A stretch of 52,491 nt of DNA from a virus: the IMG/VR virus record IMGVR_UViG_3300006922_000034, positions 1-52,491 of that record; one strand, 5' to 3'. A program made the translations under genes and the position numbers. Shown here piece after piece: positions 52,262 through 52,491 of this stretch. The notes under the pieces were generated by a model. It was not told where the DNA came from. It saw only the letters and a list, made by a program, of their open reading frames with translations, and did no database searches. Each line of letters opens with the position of its first letter. Position 1 is the first letter of the stretch.

Positions 52262-52491
52262 GTGGCTATACCGTCCTCAGGACAAGTTAGTCTAAATACT
52301 GTAAAGACCGAATTCGGTGATCCTAACAGTGATGGACAATTCAAACTTAGCGAATATTACCGAGACGGTGATAACGATCCTATACCTAACTCTCAAACAT
52401 CAATACCTGCTTCAGGACAAATTAGTTTAAATAATTTCCGTGGCACTAGTGATATTACAGAAGTATATTATGTAAGAAAAGGCCAAGCCAA
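52262..52491 (+). CDS. Tail protein, partial (cut by window edge)
   Basis: 76 complete codons are visible, open to the right edge. The start is a GTG at 52262, with AGGGAG eight bases upstream and 2 bp after the tail fibre stop. The text begins MAIPSSGQVSLNTVKTEFGD and repeats the phrase later as IPASGQISLNNFRG. This SSGQ(V/I)SLN motif opens a group of marine T4-like tail/fibre proteins that I know only as structural. The role as a second fibre or fibre-tip protein is inferred from position. There is no promoter in the 2-bp gap, so it is cotranscribed with the fibre. Confidence 0.75.
   Translation, partial: MAIPSSGQVSLNTVKTEFGDPNSDGQFKLSEYYRDGDNDPIPNSQTSIPASGQISLNNFRGTSDITEVYYVRKGQA

Overview
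This window is part of the genome of a T4-like myovirus, most likely a marine one of the cyanophage or pelagiphage type. Evidence: AT-rich DNA, tightly packed genes that often join as TAATG, T4 morphogenesis genes in recognisable order (20-67-acidic core protein-21-22-23; 26-51; 48-53-hub-5; 25-6-giant baseplate protein), the T4 recombination and late-transcription genes 46, 47 and 55, and an octamer, GATAAATA, in front of transcription units that closely matches the T4 late promoter TATAAATA. I see no tRNA, integrase, IS element or CRISPR array. The host cannot be read from this window.

Layout. (1) 1-126, minus strand: two tandem RNA aptamers that match the glutamine (glnA) riboswitch family. 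They lie just downstream of a late promoter and upstream of a gene that falls off the left edge. (2) 181-8730, minus: terminator, then capsid genes 23, 22, 21, an acidic core protein, 67 and portal 20, preceded by a tape-measure-like gene. (3) 8833-10348, plus: gp26, gp51 and a GIY-YIG-like protein. gp51 has no good start codon and is open in the -1 frame across a slippery run at the end of gp26. (4) 10349-10832: about 480 bp without a gene, rich in potential stem-loops. (5) 10833-15947, minus: early or middle block with a SWIM zinc-finger protein, two unknown proteins, gp46, gp47 and sigma factor gp55, served by sigma70-type promoters. (6) 16088-23485, plus: baseplate genes 48, 53, a hub-like protein, gp5 and a degenerate lysozyme-like protein. 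(7) 23482-24283, minus: a two-gene island with a lipase-like hydrolase and a small coiled coil, behind a perfect sigma70 promoter. (8) 24362-52491, plus: gp25, an enlarged gp6, a 6263-residue structural protein, a conserved structural protein, a tail fibre with a C-terminal intramolecular chaperone, and the start of another tail protein.

How it works together. Sigma70-type promoters, probably read by host RNA polymerase, start gp55, gp46/47 and the hydrolase. gp55 should then direct polymerase to the GATAAATA sites in front of the capsid, tape-measure, gp26, gp48, gp25 and tail-fibre units. At two late promoters (gp25 and the gene at 48084) the predicted transcription start is the A of the start codon, suggesting leaderless late mRNAs. 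The most notable features are the late-promoter-linked tandem glutamine riboswitch, the candidate gp26/gp51 frameshift, the possible leaderless late messages and the structured intergenic region at 10.4-10.8 kb.
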